Source of the DNA: Erythrophleum ivorense
Taxonomy: Eukaryota; Streptophyta; Magnoliopsida; Fabales; Fabaceae
Assembly (NCBI GenBank): GCA_026724425.1
Contig: JAIUCV010000019.1
Span: 7,024,211-7,088,210 of the forward strand
Length of the DNA stretch: 64,000 bases
Reading direction: 5' to 3'
Each line of letters begins with the position of its first letter. The stretch's first letter is position 1. The position numbers were made by a program, and so were the translations under genes. The notes beneath the pieces were generated by a model. The model did no database searches and had not been told where the DNA came from. It was given only the letters and a program-made list of their open reading frames with translations. Shown here piece after piece: positions 60,200 through 64,000 of the stretch.

Positions 60200-61290
60200 G
60201 CTAGTCACCTCCACAAAGTTCACAAATAGAGAAAGATGTGGAGTGAGATACCGCATTCACACTAATTGAATCAAGATGCTTTATTAAGATGTCAAGCTCG
60301 GTGTTCACTTCATGCATCTGGTCCATTTCCATCACACTTGCAACTCTTTTAAGTACATGTGTTTCATTAGACCAATTGTAATGGTTGGCGGCCATTTCCT
60401 CAATTATGTTAACCACCTCATCAACTAATTTGGCTAATAGAAAGGGAAAGATGTGGAGTGAGATAGCATTCACACCAATTAAATCAAGATGCTTCATTAG
60501 GATGTTAAGTTTGGTATTCACTGCATTCATCTAGTCCATTTCCATCACACTTGCAACTCTTTTAAGTACATGTCTTTCATTAGAGAAGTTATAATGGTTG
60601 GCAATCATTTCCTCAATTATGTTAACCACCTCATCAACGGATTTGGCTTAATAGAGATCTACCAGCAGTAGTGTCCAAGTTAACCACCTTATCAACTGAT
60701 TTGGCTAATAGAGATCTACCAACTGCAAAGTCCAAGTTGACTCTCACTATTGTTCTAACCCATTATAAAATATGTGCATTAGCGTCCAGTCTTGGAAGCC
60801 ATGATATAGGCAACACCTATGCAAATTTTTATACCTCTCCCAAGCCTTATATAAGGATTCCTCGTCTCGTTGCATAAAACTCTGGATTTCACTTCTCAAT
60901 TTGAAAGTTTTGCTAGGGGGAAAGTATTTGGCGAGGGAAGTATATGAAAGTTCATCCCACATAGCAAAAGATTGAGAAGGCATGGAGCTAACCAAGTTGC
61001 ACCTTTGTCTGTCAAGGAAACAGAAAATAAGCAGAGGTGGATTGCATCAACTGAAACCCCATTCAATTTTATAGAATTGCATATTCTTAAAAGGTGGGTT
61101 AGATGTGCTTTTGGATTTTCACAGGTTCCTCCTCCAAACGCATTTTACCGCACCATTTGGATCATTCCAGACTTAACCTGAAAATTATTAGCTAGAATTG
61201 CTAGGCTAACTATACTGTCGTTTAATTCATTTGCATATGATATAGAATAATCTTGCATAGGTCTGTAGTCTAAAAATAATCTAATACACT
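60200..61290 (-). pseudogene. Athila gag relic
   Basis: Begins in a frame reading SYANELNDSIVSLAIL, then NNFQVKSGMIQMVR and NAFGGGTCENPKAHLTHLLR. It continues with MPSQSFAMWDELSYTSLAKY, FPPSKTFKLRSEIQSFMQRD and EESLYKAWERYKNLHRCCLY then FYNGLEQ (60747-60995), which is the core retrotransposon gag domain. After that come EEMAANHYNWSNETHVLKRV and TELDILIKHLDSI (60201-60530), duplicated in tandem. Several stops and frame changes. No zinc knuckle is seen, as usual for this lineage. Confidence 0.88.
60231..60660 (-). repeat. Tandem duplication of about 215 bases in gag
   Basis: gaaagatgtggagtgagata starts at 60231 and 60446; both copies continue through catcaagatgcttcatta-like, tccatttccatcacacttgc and cctcaattatgttaaccacc segments. 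A further 62-base partial duplication (ctgatttggctaatagagat plus ctacc, gtccaagtt) follows at 60640-60735. The 215-base unit is not a multiple of three. Confidence 0.85.
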
Positions 61291-61369
61291 CAGCATACTC
61301 TTAAAATAAAAATTAAAAATTAGAATACATCTAAATCAGGAAAGCAGCCATGTAGTATTTTAGCCCAAA

Positions 61370-62585
61370 ACCAAATCACAAACTATGCAAAAACTTACGT
61401 CAGAATCTTGTGCAAATTCACAACCAAGTGCAGCAATCTCTTACCCAAGACAGGACCAGGTAGTATGCAGCAATTTATCCCGAAAACTTCATTCAGAAAT
61501 TTAGTCACATACAACATTTCATGAGCGCAAAACAGGATTACAATAGTAAAACACAGAATTTGTGCAGAAATATGACCGCATGCAGTGCTTTCATGTGCAA
61601 AACAGAAAGCAATATGTGCAGTAAATTAAATACAAGAAATTGGTGTAGAAACAAAACTAATGCAGTACTTTTTTTACGCTTAAAACAGAATGCAGGTATG
61701 TACAGTAATTTAATGCAGGAAATTTGCACATAAATGAAACTACATACAGTACTTTTTAAGCCTAAAACAGAATACAATATTTGCAGCAATTCAATCCAGG
61801 AAATTTGCACAAAAATAAAACCACATGCAGTACTTTTTAAGCCTAAAACAGAATACTGTGCAGCAATTTAATCCAGGAAATTTGCAGAAAAATGAAACCA
61901 CATGCACATGCAGTCCCTTTTAAACCCAAAACAAAATGTAATATGTGCAGCAATGTAATGCAGAATATTGGTGCGGAAACATTGGCATATCAGTACTTTT
62001 TAAACCTAAAAGAGATTGCAATATGTGCAACATTTTAATGCAGGAAATTGGTGCAGAAACATTGGCATATGCAGCATTTTCACATGCAAAACAAAATCCA
62101 AGCTGTGCCGTGTTTTAATATGCAGAATAGAGTCACAAGCTGTACAGCCATGAAACACATAATTTTGTGCGTAAATTATGAGCAAAAGCAGTGTTATAAT
62201 ATGCAAAATAGTCACAAACTGTACAGCCATGAAACGCAGAATTTTGTACAGAAATTATGACCAAATACAGCAATTTTGAAGGCCAAAACAGAACTATAGC
62301 ATATGAAGCAATTTAAGTGCAGAGTTTTGTGTAGAAACATAGACAATCGCAGCACTTTTCAAGCCCAAAACAGAACTATATCATGTGAAGCAATTTGAGT
62401 GAAGATTTTTGTGCAGAACCATAAACAAGTGCATCACTTTTAAAGCCCAAAAAAGAGCTATAACATGTGAAGCAATTTGAGTGCAGCGTCTTGTGCAGAA
62501 ACATAGACAAGCGCAACACTTTTCAAGCCCAAAACAGAGCTATAGCATGTGAAGCAATTTGAGTGCGGAGTTTGCACAAAATCGC
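61370..62585 (-). repeat. Tandem array of 81-82 base units, about 14 copies
   Basis: The core gcagtactttttaagcc or a variant recurs at 61581, 61662, 61746, 61828, 61910, 61990, 62071, 62188, 62268, 62349, 62431 and 62513, mostly 80-84 bases apart, with degenerate units on the left. Each unit also has aaaacagaa, then atgtgcagcaattt and gtgcagaaac. The array lies in the leader between the gag start and the (unseen) 5' LTR. The unit is 27 codons, so several minus-strand frames stay open across many units; I take these as a by-product, not genes. Confidence 0.9.
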
Positions 62586-62793
62586 AATAAAGATCAAGGT
62601 TAAAGTTACAGAATAATGGGCAACATATTAGGCTCACTACCCACAAAACCAAACTAAAGATTAAGATTAAAGCAAATTAAAAGCAAGAGGATAACAATCA
62701 TCGTATTAAACCAGATTTTGGCACCAAATCTTATCAGAGATCAAGGTTAAAATAAATTAGAAACAAAGTACAACCATTCTCACCATCTAATAT

Positions 62794-63095
62794 TTTGGCT
62801 CAAAGTCTTGCTAAAATATAAGATCAAATCATATTAAGAACCATAAGACATGACCAAGAATAGGTAATAGTGCAGACTTTGCAACCAAAATTGACTGAGA
62901 TATCATTAAGTTATCCTTGCATTCACAATCCTAACCTCAAACATGCGTTTGGTGAAAGAGCTTTGGCTCAAAGTCTTGCTAAAGCGTACGATCAGATCAT
63001 ATTAAAAACCATAAGACATGACCAATAATAGGTAATAGTGCAGACTTTGCAACCAAAATTGACTGAGATATCATTAAGTTATCTCTGCATGCACA
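62794..63095 (-). repeat. Direct repeat of 168 bases, 1.8 copies
   Basis: tttggctcaaagtcttgct begins at 62794 and 62962. The copies share accataagacatgaccaa, gtaatagtgcagactttgc and gagatatcattaagttatc with few differences. The second copy stops after about 130 bases. Confidence 0.9.
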
Positions 63096-64000
63096 AAGAT
63101 AATACTAATATTATCTTATAGCCTATAGGAAGTAGCCTTAGAGCCTATGCCTGTCGGCTAACACTCTAAATAAACCACATGGAAATTAGAGTGTTCATGC
63201 TAATACTAATATTAAACTTTCATGCGCAAAGGCAAGGAACGCTATCACAATTACGAAATTACCAATGAAGCATCAATAAGAACATTTTCCAGACCGAAGC
63301 TAAGCATCAAAGTTCTTCAGGTTCATATTTGAAAACTTAGTGCCTAAAATAACTGTCAAAAAGATTTAGACAAATCAATCTACTCCTACTCTTATAAAGG
63401 CCAATTTCCAAATTATTGAGCAGAATTCCAAGTTTCATAATAAAGCAAGGAGAACGATATAAATTTAGTTCATCACAATCTCAAGATGCATGTTAAATCA
63501 AGCATCAATCAATTGGTCAAAAGCATTTAGAATTCGAAACTCAAACGGAGATGAGTCTTAATCAGAACAAACCAAAACAAACCAGGTCCATCCAAGGAGC
63601 AACAACAATGGCCGATGGAGAAGATACTCCATTTCGATGCTTCTCTTGCTTTGAAGAATGAATTGACCTCGGTTTCGTCTCTCTTTCACTCCCTGTCGGA
63701 TCTCTTCCTTTCTGCTGCTGTTTTCCACTTCTCTCAGCTTCTCTCTGTATTCAGCAAATTCTCTCAGTTCACCACCCCCACAGTCTCTCGACCTCGCTCT
63801 TTCCCAAAGGCTCTCTCTCTCTCTCAATTTCTTCGTTCCGCCTCTTTTCCTCCCTGTATTCTCCTCTCTCTCAATTTCTACCCATTGCTTGAGGGGCTCC
63901 AAGGTTCAAAACTTCGTCCCCGAGACTTGATATTTTTTTATTTTTTGAATTTTTTATTATTTTTAAAATTAATAGTTAAAAATTATTTTTATTTTATCTC
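63096..64000. other. Leader or flanking sequence with CT-rich tract
   Basis: No recognised domain. A CT-rich stretch at about 63640-63895 (GA-rich on the minus strand) gives a 114-codon minus-strand frame that is low-complexity Arg/Glu-rich. It may be the leader of the Athila-type element or the edge of another repeat. Confidence 0.4.

Larger units (their letters stand above)
46220..64000 (-). mobile_element. Athila-type Ty3/gypsy retrotransposon, 5' end outside window
   Basis: On the minus strand the order is leader with tandem repeats, gag, protease, reverse transcriptase, RNase H, integrase, a third ORF of the Athila type, and the 3' LTR. This gypsy order (integrase last, then an extra ORF) with the specific protein motifs described in the sub-entries indicates the Athila lineage. 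All frames carry stops or shifts. The integrase is split by a hAT transposon at 52221-56331. The 5' LTR is not seen before the right edge, and the boundary of this element at 63500-64000 is not certain. Confidence 0.85.

Noticed and set aside
61600..62580. A CRISPR-like array in the regularly spaced repeats
   Set aside because: The repeats are contiguous 81-82 base units without unique spacers and lie in a plant retrotransposon.
61538..62652. Several minus-strand frames of 64-90 codons in the 81-base array
   Set aside because: The unit length is a multiple of three, so open frames repeat automatically; the products are simple repeats of one hydrophobic segment.
63558..63902. A 114-codon minus-strand frame at the right edge
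   Set aside because: Arg/Glu-rich product of a GA-rich tract; no family pattern and no splice or start evidence.

Overview
This is a eudicot-type plant nuclear window. It is AT-rich, has spliced genes with GT-AG introns, and is dominated by layers of decayed LTR retrotransposons with a few host genes between them. No bacterial, organellar or viral genome organisation is seen. All family calls come from reading translations by eye; no database was searched.

Layout. 1-4982: a decayed Ty1/copia element on the minus strand whose 3' end lies outside the window. 5163-9084: a very long (about 3.9 kb) LTR of Ogre/Tat type on the minus strand, with a purine tract and a scrap of internal sequence to 9480. 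9481-20400: low-copy DNA with a small two-exon gene for a secreted CLE peptide of TDIF type (14596-14924, minus), a tRNA-derived tandem array (15086-15783), a foldback MITE-like element (16822-17070), an orphan NBS-LRR 3' end (18077-18766) and a possible solo LTR. 20431-25269: a complete four-exon ribokinase gene (minus) whose second intron carries a LINE 3' fragment. 25340-31329: mostly empty AT-rich DNA. 31330-37396: a solo-LTR-like block interrupted by a 2.4 kb insertion. 38000-43000: a truncated copy of the TPD1-like gene end, a foldback repeat and a heavily mutated copia relic (plus). 43186-44890: a TPD1-like secreted ligand gene (minus). 46220-64000: a large Ty3/gypsy Athila-type element on the minus strand (3' LTR, ORF3, integrase, RNase H, RT, protease, gag, repeat-rich leader). 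Its integrase is split by a 4.1 kb hAT transposon with a clean 8 bp target duplication.

The host genes do not form a pathway. Two of the three likely functional ones encode secreted signalling proteins (a CLE/TDIF-like peptide and a TPD1-like cysteine-rich ligand). The third is a probable plastid ribokinase in nucleoside/ribose salvage. The most useful non-obvious items are the CLE gene (each exon only 123 bp), the truncated duplicate of the TPD1-like gene, the nested hAT insertion, and several tandem duplications inside the Athila element.
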